From Meiothermus sp. (GTDB lineage Bacteria > Deinococcota > Deinococci > Deinococcales > Thermaceae): a DNA stretch of 64,000 bases. The notes beneath the pieces are model-generated. The model did not search any database. It was not told where the DNA came from and saw only the letters and a list, made by a program, of their open reading frames with translations. Positions 53,154-64,000 of this stretch are shown here, in pieces; within the stretch, counting starts at the first letter, position 1, and the number at the start of each line of letters is the position of its first letter. Location: assembly GCF_026004055.1 (NCBI RefSeq), contig NZ_BPIJ01000001.1, positions 496,001-560,000 of the forward strand, written 5' to 3'. The translations under genes and the position numbers were made by a program.

Positions 53154-55892
53154 TTATGCTTTTGCTTTTTCCGCCAGCATCTTTTTCAACACGGTTTGCA
53201 AAATGCCGCCGTTTTTGTAGTAGTCCACTTCTACGGGGGTGTCTATGCGGGCTTTCACCGTGAAGCGCACCTGGCTGCCGTCGGCGCGGGTGGCCACCAC
53301 GGTCAGCTCTTGGCCGGGGGTAAGCTCGCCTAGGCCGAGGATGTCGAACACCTCGTAGCCGGTGAGGCCCAGACTGGCGGCGTTCTGGCCGGGTTGGAAC
53401 TGCAAGGGCAACACACCCATGCCCACCAGGTTGCTGCGGTGGATACGTTCGAAGCTCTGGGCGATAACCGCCTTGATGCCCAGCAGGTAGGTGCCCTTGG
53501 CAGCCCAGTCGCGGCTGGAGCCGTTGCCGTACTCGAGGCCCCCCAGTACCACCAGTGGGGTGCCCTCGGCCTTGTACTGCATGGCGGCGTCGTAGACAAA
53601 CATCTCCTCCCCCGAGCCGGGCTCGGCGCCTTTATCGGACTTGGGCAACTTCTTGGTGTAAGGGCCTTCTTTGCCGTCCAACATCAGGTTGCGGATGCGG
53701 ATGTTGGCAAAGGTGCCGCGCATCATCACCTCGTGGTTGCCGCGCCGGCTGCCGTAGCTGTTAAAGTCGGCCGGCTGTACCCCGTGTTCCATCAGGTAGC
53801 GGGCGGCGGGGGAGTTCTTGGCGATGCTGCCGGCGGGGGAGATGTGGTCGGTGGTGATGGAGTCGCCCAGCACCAGCAAGGCCCGGGCTCCCTTGATGTC
53901 GCCAATCTCGCGGGTGCCCATCAGGTCGTCGAAGAAGGGCGGGTTCTGGATGTAGGTACTGGCCGGGTCGAACTGATAAAGCTGTCCCGAAGGGGCCGGG
54001 AGGGCCTTCCAGCGCTCGTCGCCCTCGAAGACACGGGCGTACTCGCGGCGGAACATCTCGGCGTCCAGGGTTTGGTGCACGGCCTGTTTGATTTCTTCCT
54101 GGCTGGGCCAGATATCTTTGAGGAAGATGGCCTTGCCATTGGGGTCGTAGCCGATGGGCTCGCTGGTGAAGTCTATGTCCATGCGGCCGGCCAAGGCATA
54201 GGCCACTACCAGCATGGGGCTGGCCAGGTAGTTGGCCTTGACGTCGGGGTTGACCCGACCCTCAAAGTTGCGGTTGCCCGAGAGTACCGCCGCCACTACC
54301 AGATCCCCCTCCTTTACAGCCTTGGATATTTCTTCGGGCAGTGGGCCGGAGTTACCAATGCAGGTGGTGCAGCCATAGCCCACAGTGTGGAAGCGGAGGG
54401 CTTCTAAGAAGGGGGTGAGGCCGGCGGCATCGAGGTACTCGGTGACCACCTTGGAGCCAGGAGCCAGGCTGGACTTCACCCAGGGCTGGGTGTCCAGACC
54501 TGCCTCCACCGCTTTTTTGGCCAGCAGGCCGGCCCCCAGCATCACACTGGGGTTGGAGGTATTGGTGCAGCTGGTGATGGCGGCAATCACCACCGAGCCA
54601 TGGGTAAGCTCGAACTCGTCGCGGCCCCGCTTGACCAGCACCTTTTTGTCGAGCTGCTCCGGCTTGAGGCCAAAGCCCCGGTCTTTGACGTCCTTGGTGA
54701 GGTGCTCCAGGAAGCTCCGCTTCACGTCCGACAAGTTCACCCGGTCTTGGGGGCGTTTGGGGCCGGCCAGCGAGGGTACGATGGTGGAAAGGTCGAGCTC
54801 GAGGTGCTCACTATAAGTTGGCGTGGCGTCGTCGGTGCGCCACAGACCGGTGGCCTTGGCGTACTTTTCCACCAGGTCTACTAGTTCGTCGGGGCGGCCG
54901 GTGAGCTTGAGATAGGCCAGGGTTTCTTCGTCGATGGGGAAGAAGCCCATCGTAGCGCCGTACTCGGGGCTCATGTTGGCGATGGTGGCGCGGTCGGCCA
55001 GCGGTAGCTTAGATACGCCGGGGCCGTAGAACTCCACAAACTTGCCCACCGCCCCGTGCTTGCGGATCATCTCGGTTACGCGCAGCACCAGGTCGGTGGC
55101 CGTAGCGCCTTCGGGTAGCTCGCCCGATAGCTTGAAGCCGATCACCCGGGGGGCCAGCATGTAGTAGGGCTGGCCCAGCATCACGGCCTCGGCCTCGATG
55201 CCGCCCACGCCCCAGCCCAGCACGCCCAGACCGTTGATCATGGTGGTGTGGGAATCGGTGCCTACCAGCGAGTCGGGGAAGGCATACAGCTTGCCGTCCT
55301 CACCTTTTTGGGTCATGACCACGCTGGCCAGGTACTCGAGGTTCACCTGGTGCACAATGCCCGTACCCGGCGGCACTGCACGGAAGTTTTTGAGGGCGTT
55401 CTGGCCCCACTTGATCAGACGGTAGCGTTCCTCGTTGCGCTTGTACTCGAGCTCCACGTTTTGCGCGAAGGCATAGCTGGTGCCAAAGTAATCCACCTGC
55501 ACCGAGTGATCTATTACCAAATCTACCGGCACCCCAGGGTTGATCTGCTCGGGGTCGCCGCCGAGCTTGGCAATGGCGTCGCGCATGGCGGCCAGGTCTA
55601 CCACCGCGGGTACACCGGTAAAGTCTTGCAGGATAACCCTTGCCAGCATCAGGGGTACGTTCACTTCGCCGGGATCGGGTTGCCAGTTGGCCAGGTTCAC
55701 CACATCTTCGCGGGATACCTTGTATTCGTCGTGGTTGCGCAGCAAGCTCTCGAGCATCACCCGGATGCTAAAAGGCAGCCGGGACACCGGGGCGATGCCC
55801 TGACGCTCAAGTTCTAGGATGTCGAAATAATATACCTCACCCAGCTTGGTGGAGAGGCGCTTGAGGGTTTTGAAGTCGTCTCGGTAGGCCAT
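53154..55892 (-). CDS. acnA: Aconitate hydratase A
   Basis: 912 aa, the monomeric AcnA/IRP-type aconitase that converts citrate to isocitrate. 4Fe-4S ligands: Cys in [19 protein letters not shown] and the pair in [18 protein letters not shown]. Other landmarks: [44 protein letters not shown], and the swivel-domain [21 protein letters not shown]. The length fits AcnA rather than AcnB. Shine-Dalgarno AAGGAGACC. A possible -10 (TACACT) lies about 45 bp upstream. A strong terminator follows the gene. AcnA is usually the stress-stable aconitase in bacteria that carry both; only one is in this window. Confidence 0.97.
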   Translation of the reverse strand: MAYRDDFKTLKRLSTKLGEVYYFDILELERQGIAPVSRLPFSIRVMLESLLRNHDEYKVSREDVVNLANWQPDPGEVNVPLMLARVILQDFTGVPAVVDLAAMRDAIAKLGGDPEQINPGVPVDLVIDHSVQVDYFGTSYAFAQNVELEYKRNEERYRLIKWGQNALKNFRAVPPGTGIVHQVNLEYLASVVMTQKGEDGKLYAFPDSLVGTDSHTTMINGLGVLGWGVGGIEAEAVMLGQPYYMLAPRVIGFKLSGELPEGATATDLVLRVTEMIRKHGAVGKFVEFYGPGVSKLPLADRATIANMSPEYGATMGFFPIDEETLAYLKLTGRPDELVDLVEKYAKATGLWRTDDATPTYSEHLELDLSTIVPSLAGPKRPQDRVNLSDVKRSFLEHLTKDVKDRGFGLKPEQLDKKVLVKRGRDEFELTHGSVVIAAITSCTNTSNPSVMLGAGLLAKKAVEAGLDTQPWVKSSLAPGSKVVTEYLDAAGLTPFLEALRFHTVGYGCTTCIGNSGPLPEEISKAVKEGDLVVAAVLSGNRNFEGRVNPDVKANYLASPMLVVAYALAGRMDIDFTSEPIGYDPNGKAIFLKDIWPSQEEIKQAVHQTLDAEMFRREYARVFEGDERWKALPAPSGQLYQFDPASTYIQNPPFFDDLMGTREIGDIKGARALLVLGDSITTDHISPAGSIAKNSPAARYLMEHGVQPADFNSYGSRRGNHEVMMRGTFANIRIRNLMLDGKEGPYTKKLPKSDKGAEPGSGEEMFVYDAAMQYKAEGTPLVVLGGLEYGNGSSRDWAAKGTYLLGIKAVIAQSFERIHRSNLVGMGVLPLQFQPGQNAASLGLTGYEVFDILGLGELTPGQELTVVATRADGSQVRFTVKARIDTPVEVDYYKNGGILQTVLKKMLAEKAKA

Positions 55893-56212
55893 AGGGGGTC
55901 TCCTTTATCCATCGGTCTGGTAAGTGCAGTGTAGGGCTCTTAGCCGTTGGAAGCTTCAGGCGCGATACCAACCGGGTGGGGCATGGCATGCCAAGCCTCG
56001 AGCGCAAGGTTTGTGGACAATATCCTATTTTACCCCAACTCTGCCGGAGCCAAATGGGATAGCGACAACGGATACCTCCGCCTTGGTTTTGGGGCTGGTT
56101 TCGCTTCCTGGGCGGGTGCGCCCGCCTCAGATACCCGTATCTTACCCCATGGCTGGGGTATTGCCAATGTCTTGTGAGCGAAAGAGTAGGAACAAGCTGA
56201 GGGAAGCACTCT
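55893..56212. other. Intergenic region upstream of acnA without recognisable gene
   Basis: 320 bp. Contains the acnA Shine-Dalgarno and promoter region, and near 56150 a small dyad TACCCCATGGCTGGGGTA not followed by a T run. I find no coding sequence, RNA gene or member of the TIR repeat family in it. Confidence 0.5.
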
Positions 56213-56422
56213 TTAGAGCATACCGGCCAGGAAACCCTGTTCTCGAACCACCCGAATCAGATCCATTACGGTAAGCTGCTGGGGGTCATATTCGACCTCG
56301 AGCTGTTCGGTCTCGGCTGGCTGAACGCTTTGCACGCCCTCGAGTTTTTTGAGCGCACCCGAAACCTTTTCAATCTGTTCGGGGCGTTCCATGCCCCGCA
56401 CCCCTAACAACACTCGGTTCAT
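56213..56422 (-). CDS. Heavy-metal-associated (HMA)-fold protein lacking the CxxC motif
   Basis: 69 aa. The beta-alpha-beta-beta-alpha-beta pattern of copper chaperones is seen: [64 protein letters not shown]. The usual GMxCxxC metal site reads GMERPEQ, so no thiol ligands are present and copper transfer of the normal type is unlikely. The start is ATG at 56422; an in-frame extension to 56518 lacks conservation signs. Single gene between acnA and fumC. It may be a diverged or regulatory member of the family. Confidence 0.7.
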   Translation of the reverse strand: MNRVLLGVRGMERPEQIEKVSGALKKLEGVQSVQPAETEQLEVEYDPQQLTVMDLIRVVREQGFLAGML

Positions 56423-56560
56423 ATCCCTATTTTGAAGCCAATCACGGCTTAACGAAAGGCCTTTTGCCCAGACCCCTAGCCAGCAACCGGCGGGTGTTCC
56501 CATCACGTTTTCGCCCAAGCGGTGGCTTTTTCAGCAAAAACCGCTCTGAAAATTGTCCCT

Positions 56561-56589
56561 TTGGATGCCGCGACAGAGACCCTTAGAAT
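56561..56589 (+). promoter_or_regulatory. Predicted promoter of fumC (near-leaderless)
   Basis: TTGGAT (56561-56566), 17-bp spacer, TAGAAT (56584-56589), 9 nt before the ATG at 56599, leaving a leader of 2-3 nt. Confidence 0.65.
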
Positions 56590-56598
56590 AAGAGGGCT

Positions 56599-57990
<1,392 letters not shown>

Positions 57991-58140
57991 GGTTACACTA
58001 ACCCTTGGATACTTGTACTCGTCTTGCGCCCGGTCACTGCTCCTTTTGGTTTTCGGCCTTCCGCTTTCAGCTCATTTTGAGTCTTTCGTCACAGCTTTCA
58101 GTCAACAGGCGGGCGTAGAGTACAAACCGGAGGTTCAACT

Positions 58141-58746
58141 ATGAGTTATCCATTCAAACTACCCGAGCTGCCCTATCCCAAGGATGCCCTCGAGCCCCAC
58201 ATCGACGCCCTGACCATGGAAATCCACCATGGCAAGCACCACGCGGCCTACGTGAACAACCTGAACGCCGCCCTGGAAAAACACCCCGAACTGCATAGTT
58301 GGAGCATCGAAGACCTGCTCAGCAAAATTGCCCAGGTGCCCGAGGACATCCGCACCGCCGTGCGCAACAACGGCGGCGGCCACCACAACCACACCCTGTT
58401 TTGGGACATCCTGACCCCCGGCGGCGCCAAAGAGCCCACCGGCAAGCTGGCCGAGGCCATCCAGGCTACCTTTGGCTCCTTTGAAGAGCTCAAGAACAAA
58501 CTGACCCAGGCTGGCCTCACCCGTTTCGGTTCAGGCTGGGCCTGGCTGGTCAAGGACAAAGACGGAAAGCTCCTGGTCTACAGCACCGCCAACCAGGACT
58601 CGCCCCTGATGGAAGGCCACACCCCTCTTTTGGGCATCGACGTGTGGGAGCATGCCTACTACCTCAAATACCAGAACCGCCGCCCCGACTATCTGGCGGC
58701 GATCTGGAATGTGATCAACTGGGATAAGGTGGCCAGTCGGTTCTAG
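58141..58746 (+). CDS. sodA: Superoxide dismutase, Mn/Fe family
   Basis: 201 aa, very close in pattern to Thermus manganese SOD. N-terminal [20 protein letters not shown]; metal ligands His in [17 protein letters not shown], His in [16 protein letters not shown], and Asp and His in [21 protein letters not shown]. The GGGHHNH segment and outer-sphere context favour Mn, but Mn and Fe forms cannot be separated with certainty. No signal peptide, so cytoplasmic. Shine-Dalgarno CGGAGG. Followed by a GC-rich hairpin and repeat copy R5. Confidence 0.96.
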   Translation: MSYPFKLPELPYPKDALEPHIDALTMEIHHGKHHAAYVNNLNAALEKHPELHSWSIEDLLSKIAQVPEDIRTAVRNNGGGHHNHTLFWDILTPGGAKEPTGKLAEAIQATFGSFEELKNKLTQAGLTRFGSGWAWLVKDKDGKLLVYSTANQDSPLMEGHTPLLGIDVWEHAYYLKYQNRRPDYLAAIWNVINWDKVASRF

Positions 58747-58761
58747 CACTACTATTTGCAA

Positions 58762-58787
58762 CAAGGCCGGGTAGTTCCCCGGCCTTG
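58762..58787 (+). terminator. Hairpin after sodA, probable terminator
   Basis: CAAGGCCGGG, 6-nt loop, CCCGGCCTTG (58762-58771 and 58778-58787), followed by TTGTTGGG, a weak U tract. 15 bp past the sodA stop. Confidence 0.6.
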
Positions 58788-58801
58788 TTGTTGGGCGCTT
58801 T

Positions 58802-58906
58802 ATCGCGCCCTTCACAGACGTAGCCGCCTATCCAGGCGGCCACTGTTCTGTCCAGGACAAAGCTTTCTTATAGCCGAATGGCTCTAAATATGTGAAGAGC
58901 GCTCTA
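58802..58906. repeat. TIR repeat family, copy R5 (105-bp deletion form)
   Basis: Reads ATCGCGCCCTTCACAGACGT at one end and TATGTGAAGAGCGCTCTAG at the other, with the shared interior GGCGGCCACTGTTCTGTCC and GGACAAAGC between. Both termini are intact but most of the interior seen in R1 is missing. Its end supplies the TAG stop codon of the lipoprotein gene at 58904-58906. Confidence 0.72.
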
Positions 58907-60415
58907 GGGTGCGGTGGTAAAAGAGCGGTTTGTGGAGGCAGTCCGACTGCCTTCGGCGGTGCCCAGGAACACAGCTAGCCAGCCGCCAGGCCCTGCAGCA
59001 GCGTCTACACTCGCGAACGGTGCTGCCCCCTGAACATTCCAGGAATAGACCGTAGACACAGGCAGTCCAAGCCCAACTGAACTGAGATTGGGAATGGTAG
59101 TGCTAGCGGCAGTAGTTACCACCACATAATCGGGGTTTGCTCCAGGGCCATTGAATACCACAAAGTGCACACCCCCCGAGAAGGGCGTATAGGAGAAGGT
59201 TGTACTGTTATTTACGTTTGTAGCGCCATTGGGTGGCAAGCTAAGATCCGAACCCGCAGGCAGGGGAATAGAGATGCCGGTTGCGTTGACTGCAAGGCCG
59301 GGTTTGGTGGTAACCACACTAGTTCCAGCAGCATTTTGTGCAGTAATTCGCATTTGTATGGTTGCCCCAGTGACGTTAGGTGTGGTGTAGGTGAAGTTGG
59401 TGCTTGCGCCAAAATCCGAAAGTACCTCTATAAGAGACCTGTCTGTAAAACCAACTGACATGCGCTTGCTTGCGAGGTTATATCCGGCTGGAAGGGTGAC
59501 CGAGCCCGAAATAGTAGCTTCGCTGACCCCGGACATGGTGACGTTCTGGCTGGCGAATGCACCACCATCGGACAAGGCTACGTTGAGCTTTTCCCCATAC
59601 CCCTTATAGTCGGTAGGAAGGCCTGTTCCATCGAACAGCCACTGGAGCGCATGTATGTTCCCGGTGGTGGTAGTGGGACCATACCAGGCTACTGTACCCA
59701 TGTTATAAGCACCCGTCGTAGTGTTGGCGGTCGCGCTGTCTGTCGCCTCGGGTGATCCAAAAGCAGTTTTGGTGACGTGGTTGGCAGGTTCGGGGAAGCC
59801 TGCACCTCCCGAAACTGTTCCGCTGAGGGAGGCTGAGCGAGAAGCACCTGGGGAAACCCCTAGAAAGACCAGGGTTGGATCGGTACGGGTCAAACCCTTA
59901 TATATGAGCGATTGGTTCCCAGTAACCACGGTTGCGTCGTATGGAGGCGTTACCCCAGCAACGCTGAATGCACCACTTGCGTTGGTGGTTGTGCTTAGAT
60001 TGGTACTGCCCGTGGTTATCACGACTGGCGCACTCGCAACGGGCTGTAGATTAATACCGATTACGGTACCGGCAACCGTAATGGTCGCGGGTGCGGCAAT
60101 GGTGAAACTGACGCTGTCGCTGAGAGAACCCGAGGTAGCCGTCAGGGTCACGCTGGCGGGCGTGGGCACACTGGCGGGCGCGATGTAGGTGACCGAAGAA
60201 CCTGTGGTGGTGGAGAGCGACCCCGCGCCGGAAAGTGTCCAGTTTATGGTACCGGTAGCGTTGGTGAGGGTGGCGTTGAAGGTGACGGTAGTGCCCGCCG
60301 TTACGGTGCTGGGCTTGGGCGAGATCACCAGACTGGAGGTGCCTCCACCGCCACCGGGGCAGGCAGTTAGCAAAGGAATTAGACCCATGCTTAGGAGCCA
60401 CAAGAGACGTTTCAT
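58904..60415 (-). CDS. Ser/Thr-rich secreted lipoprotein with Ig-like and carboxypeptidase-regulatory-like repeats
   Basis: 503 aa. Signal with lipobox: MKRLLWLLSMGLIPLLTAC, lipidated Cys19, then a Gly-rich linker. Residues about 28-115 form an Ig-like bacterial domain (VTAGTTVTFNATLTNATGTINWTLSGAGSLST). About 118-190 match a carboxypeptidase-regulatory-like beta domain (ITVAGTVIGINLQPVASAPVVITTG...SGAFSVAGVTPPYDATVV). The rest is low-complexity beta-rich sequence. Composition (many Thr, Ser, Asn, Ala) differs from neighbours, as expected for surface proteins. The start at 60415 with GGAGG upstream is preferred over a TTG at 60433. The stop lies within repeat R5, so the tail may have been redefined by its insertion. 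Function unknown, probably surface-exposed. Confidence 0.8.
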   Translation of the reverse strand: MKRLLWLLSMGLIPLLTACPGGGGGTSSLVISPKPSTVTAGTTVTFNATLTNATGTINWTLSGAGSLSTTTGSSVTYIAPASVPTPASVTLTATSGSLSDSVSFTIAAPATITVAGTVIGINLQPVASAPVVITTGSTNLSTTTNASGAFSVAGVTPPYDATVVTGNQSLIYKGLTRTDPTLVFLGVSPGASRSASLSGTVSGGAGFPEPANHVTKTAFGSPEATDSATANTTTGAYNMGTVAWYGPTTTTGNIHALQWLFDGTGLPTDYKGYGEKLNVALSDGGAFASQNVTMSGVSEATISGSVTLPAGYNLASKRMSVGFTDRSLIEVLSDFGASTNFTYTTPNVTGATIQMRITAQNAAGTSVVTTKPGLAVNATGISIPLPAGSDLSLPPNGATNVNNSTTFSYTPFSGGVHFVVFNGPGANPDYVVVTTAASTTIPNLSSVGLGLPVSTVYSWNVQGAAPFASVDAAAGPGGWLAVFLGTAEGSRTASTNRSFTTAP

Positions 60416-60515
60416 ATGAACCTCCAGGCTCAACCGATTGGTGGGTTTCGGATTGTAGCCAGCCAGAGGCTAACAAGTTCAGCGTTATATTGCCGTTACT
60501 AAATTGCAGGCTATG

Positions 60516-63500
60516 CTAGACTGCTTTTTTTAGTGCCCAGGCCACATAGCGGTTGTTCAGGAAGCGTCGGGCAAGAGGGGGTGGTAGTTGCTGGGCCAGG
60601 TCGCGCAGCAGTTGCTGGGTTTCGCGCAGGTAAACCTGGCCTCGCTTGTCGCCCAGGGCCCGGGCCCGGACATACAGCACCAGGGGCAGATCGTAAACTC
60701 CACACGCCCATTCGGCCCGGAGGGTATAGGCTTCCTCCGAGAGTTGCTGGGCTTTTTTCCGGTCGTTGGCCCTGAGGTGGGCCAAAGCCAATGCGGCCAG
60801 GGAGCGGGCGGTGTGGCGGTATTCCTTGCGGTCTCGCCAGAGCGTTACCGATTCGGCCAGAAGTTCCTGGCTGCGCTCCAGTTCGCCCAACTCGAGCAGC
60901 GTAAAGCCCAGGTTGAAGAGCACATGACCCAGCCGGGCCCGTTCGCCCATCTCGCGCAGGTCGCGCAGGGCCGCCTCGAGTTCGCCCCTGGCTTCTTCCA
61001 GACGGCCCGCCACCATCAGGGCATTGCCATAGTCGGAGCGCAGGAGGGCCAGGTCGCGCCAGGCCCCCACTTCGGCGGCCTCGACCATAGATCGCTGGAG
61101 GGTGGCCTCGAGGTCGGGTTCCAGGCCCAGCACGGCGGCATTTAGCAGCAAGCCCTGCAGGGCGTCCCACACCGCCCACCAGTCGCCGCGTTCGCGGGCT
61201 TCCTGGTAGAGGAGTTCGGCCACCTGAAGGCTGGCCGCATAGTTCCCCTTGACCCAGTCCACCACCACCTTATCGGCCCTTAAGCGCCGCAGCAGCAGGT
61301 CGTCACGCAGCTCGGCGGCCAGCTTGAAGGCCTGAGCATAGGTCTGTTGGTGCTGCGCCAGGTCGCCCAGTCGGAACCAATACCCCGATAGATTGCGCAG
61401 GGCCAGGGTTTCCATGGCCTGGTCGCCAATATCGTGAAAGGCCCGAATGGAGTTCAAAAGGGGCTCGAGCTGCACATCGGGATCGCCCCCCCGGTACTCG
61501 AGCCAGGCCAGCTTGAACAAGGCATGGCCCCGTTGCCAGGGGGTTTGGGCCAGGTGCAGGGCCTCCCGCGCGGCCTCGATACCCAGGGCTACCTGCCCCG
61601 AGGCTAGGGCCGCATCGGCGTTCAACAAAAACAGGCGAAAGCGCTCGTGATCGCCCAGGCTTTCGGCCAGGCGGGCCAATTCCTGACGCTCGGGAATCTG
61701 CAACTGCCCCAGCGTGACCCGGGTTTCTGCGGCCTCAATCAACATGCGAAAGCGCTCCGGGTCGGGTTCTAGGGGAGGGCACAGCACCTGCGCGCGGTGG
61801 TAGTGTTCCAGGGCTTGGCGGGCCAGCGGCCCCCGGCGCAGGCTACGCCCGGCCATCAGATGGGCCACATAGGCTTCGGCCCGCTGCCCGGCAGCCTCGA
61901 GGTGCGCCGCCAGTTGGGGCAAGGGGCCGGACACTTCGCGCAGGGCATCGGCGATGCGGGCGTGCAGCCAGCGACGGCGAGACTCGCTCATCTCGGCCAG
62001 CATGGTCTGCCGCACCAGATCGTGCCGCAGGGTGTAGCCGCTGGCATCAAGCCGCAAAAATCCGCTCTGGCTCAGACTATCTAACTCGGTGATGGGGGCC
62101 CCTAAGTGGTTCATCAGTCCGGCGACCATTTCGGGGGGCAGGGGGAAGTCGGCCAATGCGAAGGCCTGCACAATCAGCAAGGCGCCTTCTCCCAGGCGTT
62201 GGAGCCGTTCTAGGAGTGCATCGCGCACGTTGGGGGGCAGGGGCAGCTCGCGGTAGTCGGAGGTGAAGCTATCGAAGGGGGTATGCCAGGCTCCGGCTTC
62301 GGCCCGCAACAACCCCTGGTCGAAGAGGTAGCGCAAGGTCTCGAGGACATAGAACATGTTGCCTTCGGTGGCCTGAAACAAGCGCTCGGCAAAACGCTCG
62401 CCCCCCTCGCGCTGGCCCGACATCTGGCGCAGTAGCTCGACCAAAGCGGGTTGATCCAAGGGCTCGAGCCGATGTTGGAAAAGTCGGTCTTCTTGGGCAA
62501 TTTCTTGCAATATCAGCCGTACTGGCTGATTTTTTTGCAAAGCATCGGGGCGGGCGGTGCCCAGCAGGAAAAAACCCAGACTACCGGCACGGCGCACCAG
62601 ATAGGGCAAGAACTCTAGGCTGGCCCAGTCCAGCCAGTGCAGATCGTCCCACAGCACCACCCCCCCAGGGCGAACGGTGGCCTGCAAAGCCCGGCACAGC
62701 GCTTCAAAGAACCGGGCTTTGTGAGGGTTGCTGGGCTGGCCCAGCTCGGGGAGCAATTGGGCCAGTTCGTCCCGCCAGCCGGGCTCGAGGCTGTTTAGCT
62801 TTTGTGCCTCGAGGGCCTGTCGCAGGGCTTCCAACAGACCGCTAAAGCCAATCCCCTGCCCGCTTTCGCGCTGGCGGATGCGCAGCACCTCGGAGGGCCC
62901 CGCGGCCACCTGGCGTCGGGCGTACTCGAGGGCCAGGCGGGTCTTGCCCACCCCCGGTTCGGCCAGTAAAAGCAGCAAGCCGCGCCCCCAGTGGGCCTCG
63001 AGCCAGGACCAGTCCGCACCGCGACCTACCAGCGGGGGCTCGCTCAAGAGCTGGGCTATGCCCTGTTGCCTGGGCAGGGGCTGCCCTTCACGCAGTTGCG
63101 CCCCAAAAGCCTGCATCTGTGGGCTGGGTTCCAGACTCAGTTGGTCGCGCAGCAATACCCGGTACTGCTCGTACTGGCGGAGTGCTGCCGAGCGGTCTCC
63201 TAGTTGCAGATACAAGCGCATTAGGGCTTGCTGTTCGGTTTCCTGCAGGGGGTCTTGGGCGAGCAGCTTTTGGTAGACCTTGAGGGCTTCGGCGAAGTTG
63301 CCCGCAGCTTCCTGGCTGTGGGCCAGGCCCAGCATGGCTTCGCGGTAGAGGCGTTCCCACCGCTCGCGTTCGGGAATCAGCCAGTCCCAGTAGCCCTCCG
63401 AGGCCTTGGGGTCGAGCCCCGCCATAAACCCACCCCGCCACAAGGCCAGTGCCTCCAACCAAGCCCCCCGGGCCATCTGGGCCAGAAAAACCTCGAGGTC

Positions 63501-63776
63501 GGTCTCCACCGGCCCCAACCCAATTTGCTGGGGGCTTTGCACAAATACCTGTTCCCAGGCGGTGTTTTTGAGGCGAAACAGCTCCTGGCGCAGGTTTCGC
63601 CGTACCACTTCTTCGTCTCCCTCCCATAGCAAGTCGGCCAGGCGACCGCGCTCCACCGGGCTCCTCACCACCGCCAGGTAGGCCGCCATGGCCACGGCTT
63701 TGCGGGGCAGGCTCGAGACCGGTCTGCCCTCCTGCCAGAGCTGAGGTGGGCCGAGCAAGCTTAGATAGAGGGACAT
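60516..63776 (-). CDS. Very large SARP-type transcriptional regulator (wHTH-BTAD-AAA-TPR)
   Basis: 1086 aa. Residues about 1-95 are an OmpR/SARP winged helix (LYLSLLGPPQLWQEGRPVSSLPRKAVAMAAYLAVV...RRNLRQELFRLK). About 100-245 are the BTAD helical domain (VETDLEVFLAQM...LRQYEQYRVLLRDQLSLEPSPQM). About 250-560 are an AAA/STAND ATPase with LVGRGADWSWLEA, Walker A AEPGVGKTRL and Walker B-like GVVLWDDLHWLDWASL. The remainder is TPR-like repeats to the end. A Shine-Dalgarno (GGGAGGG) precedes the ATG. Single gene; it has an ATPase-TPR plan like the regulator at 19545-22157 but the reverse placement of the DNA-binding module. Regulated genes unknown; the trpC-like gene lies upstream on the same strand. 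Confidence 0.87.
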   Translation of the reverse strand: MSLYLSLLGPPQLWQEGRPVSSLPRKAVAMAAYLAVVRSPVERGRLADLLWEGDEEVVRRNLRQELFRLKNTAWEQVFVQSPQQIGLGPVETDLEVFLAQMARGAWLEALALWRGGFMAGLDPKASEGYWDWLIPERERWERLYREAMLGLAHSQEAAGNFAEALKVYQKLLAQDPLQETEQQALMRLYLQLGDRSAALRQYEQYRVLLRDQLSLEPSPQMQAFGAQLREGQPLPRQQGIAQLLSEPPLVGRGADWSWLEAHWGRGLLLLLAEPGVGKTRLALEYARRQVAAGPSEVLRIRQRESGQGIGFSGLLEALRQALEAQKLNSLEPGWRDELAQLLPELGQPSNPHKARFFEALCRALQATVRPGGVVLWDDLHWLDWASLEFLPYLVRRAGSLGFFLLGTARPDALQKNQPVRLILQEIAQEDRLFQHRLEPLDQPALVELLRQMSGQREGGERFAERLFQATEGNMFYVLETLRYLFDQGLLRAEAGAWHTPFDSFTSDYRELPLPPNVRDALLERLQRLGEGALLIVQAFALADFPLPPEMVAGLMNHLGAPITELDSLSQSGFLRLDASGYTLRHDLVRQTMLAEMSESRRRWLHARIADALREVSGPLPQLAAHLEAAGQRAEAYVAHLMAGRSLRRGPLARQALEHYHRAQVLCPPLEPDPERFRMLIEAAETRVTLGQLQIPERQELARLAESLGDHERFRLFLLNADAALASGQVALGIEAAREALHLAQTPWQRGHALFKLAWLEYRGGDPDVQLEPLLNSIRAFHDIGDQAMETLALRNLSGYWFRLGDLAQHQQTYAQAFKLAAELRDDLLLRRLRADKVVVDWVKGNYAASLQVAELLYQEARERGDWWAVWDALQGLLLNAAVLGLEPDLEATLQRSMVEAAEVGAWRDLALLRSDYGNALMVAGRLEEARGELEAALRDLREMGERARLGHVLFNLGFTLLELGELERSQELLAESVTLWRDRKEYRHTARSLAALALAHLRANDRKKAQQLSEEAYTLRAEWACGVYDLPLVLYVRARALGDKRGQVYLRETQQLLRDLAQQLPPPLARRFLNNRYVAWALKKAV

Positions 63777-63891
63777 TCCAACCCTCCCTTTACCTTGGCC
63801 GTGGTTTGCACATGGGTTGCCTGCACCTCGCTTTGTGGGTGGAGCTTTGTATGAAGAGATGACCTCTACCCAGTTTAGCCACCTCTACTGG

Positions 63892-64000
63892 CTAAGTGCG
63901 GGTCATCTGAGACGTGGCGGCCTGCCAGTTGCCGCTGCGGGCCAGGCTGGTTCCAATCAGCACCGCGTCAAAAAGGCCCTCCAGCTCGAGCAGTTGGCCT
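63892..64000 (-). CDS. trpC: C-terminal end of probable indole-3-glycerol-phosphate synthase, partial
   Basis: The last 35 or so codons of a gene running off the right edge, ending at TAG (63894-63892). The translation GQLLELEGLFDAVLIGTSLARSGNWQAA matches the final TIM-barrel strand of TrpC (the AVLIGTSL phosphate-binding segment after a G-L-F-D-A turn). Other barrel enzymes could share this pattern, and only the tail is visible. The enzyme makes indole-3-glycerol phosphate in tryptophan synthesis. The following 115 bp (63777-63891) are the upstream region of the SARP gene. Confidence 0.65.
   Translation of the reverse strand, partial: GQLLELEGLFDAVLIGTSLARSGNWQAATSQMTRT

Noticed and set aside
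53394-54407. Plus-strand open frame of 337 codons opposite acnA
   Set aside because: Antisense shadow of a conserved aconitase; low-complexity Gly/Val/His-rich translation with no motif.

Overview
The window looks like chromosome of a member of the Thermales, most probably a Meiothermus-like species. This is an inference from GC-rich, thermophile-type proteins (the superoxide dismutase, alpha-glucan phosphorylase, EF-P and 2-oxoglutarate dehydrogenase look like Thermus/Meiothermus proteins), from many start codons lying only 6-12 nt downstream of a -10 hexamer with no Shine-Dalgarno, and from extreme abundance of the palindrome CTCGAG. No rRNA, prophage, CRISPR array or intact transposase was seen. 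There is one tRNA gene, tRNA-Ser(CGA).

Layout. 1-8.9 kb: a cut-off secreted serine-hydrolase-like gene, glgP, a YkgJ Cys-cluster protein, a YbjN protein, tRNA-Ser, a fused tilS-tadA tRNA-modification gene divergent from truD, a DinB protein, rplM-rpsI and phhB. 9.1-19.3 kb: sucA-sucB-lpdA (2-oxoglutarate dehydrogenase), convergent with a DHOD-like gene and nifJ (pyruvate:ferredoxin oxidoreductase). 19.5-22.2 kb: a large MalT/SARP-like ATPase regulator.

22.1-32.1 kb: the most interesting block. A NamZ-type (DUF1343) exo-N-acetylmuramidase without a visible signal peptide sits in a run with a Tat-type oligopeptide-class binding protein and two Dpp/Opp permeases. Next to it are a paralogous binding protein, a GntR/HutC (UTRA) regulator of NagR type, and a second permease pair. 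No ATPase gene is present. An 18-bp motif overlaps the promoter shared by the regulator and the second binding protein. It recurs with one mismatch over the promoter of a third binding-protein gene at 46-47.7 kb. I read this as a candidate muropeptide or amino-sugar salvage regulon.

32.1-47.7 kb: a structured intergenic element, a 45-aa secreted peptide, a Fur-family regulator divergent from znuA over an AT-rich dyad, an amidase_3 cell-wall hydrolase, YibE/F, Yip1, a beta-hydroxyacid dehydrogenase, a short PaaK-like ligase, UspA, efp, accB-accC, a degenerate/active pair of site-2 proteases and the third binding protein. 47.8-52.7 kb: a conserved symporter cluster (DUF4212 small subunit, ActP-like SSS permease, small membrane protein, cNMP/CBS/DUF294 protein, DEDDh exonuclease). 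53.1-58.8 kb: acnA, a CxxC-less HMA-fold protein, fumC and Mn/Fe sodA. 58.9-64 kb: a Ser/Thr-rich lipoprotein, a very large SARP regulator and the 3' end of a probable trpC.

The intergenic regions from 40.6 to 58.9 kb carry copies of a non-coding repeat family with terminal inverted repeats (AGAGCGCTCTTCACA ... TGTGAAGAGCGCT), apparently MITE-like, plus a second palindromic repeat at 8.9 and 45.8 kb. Central metabolism (sucAB-lpd, acnA, fumC, nifJ, accBC) is well represented, so most of the window is housekeeping DNA. The unusual content is concentrated in the salvage cluster and the intergenic repeats.
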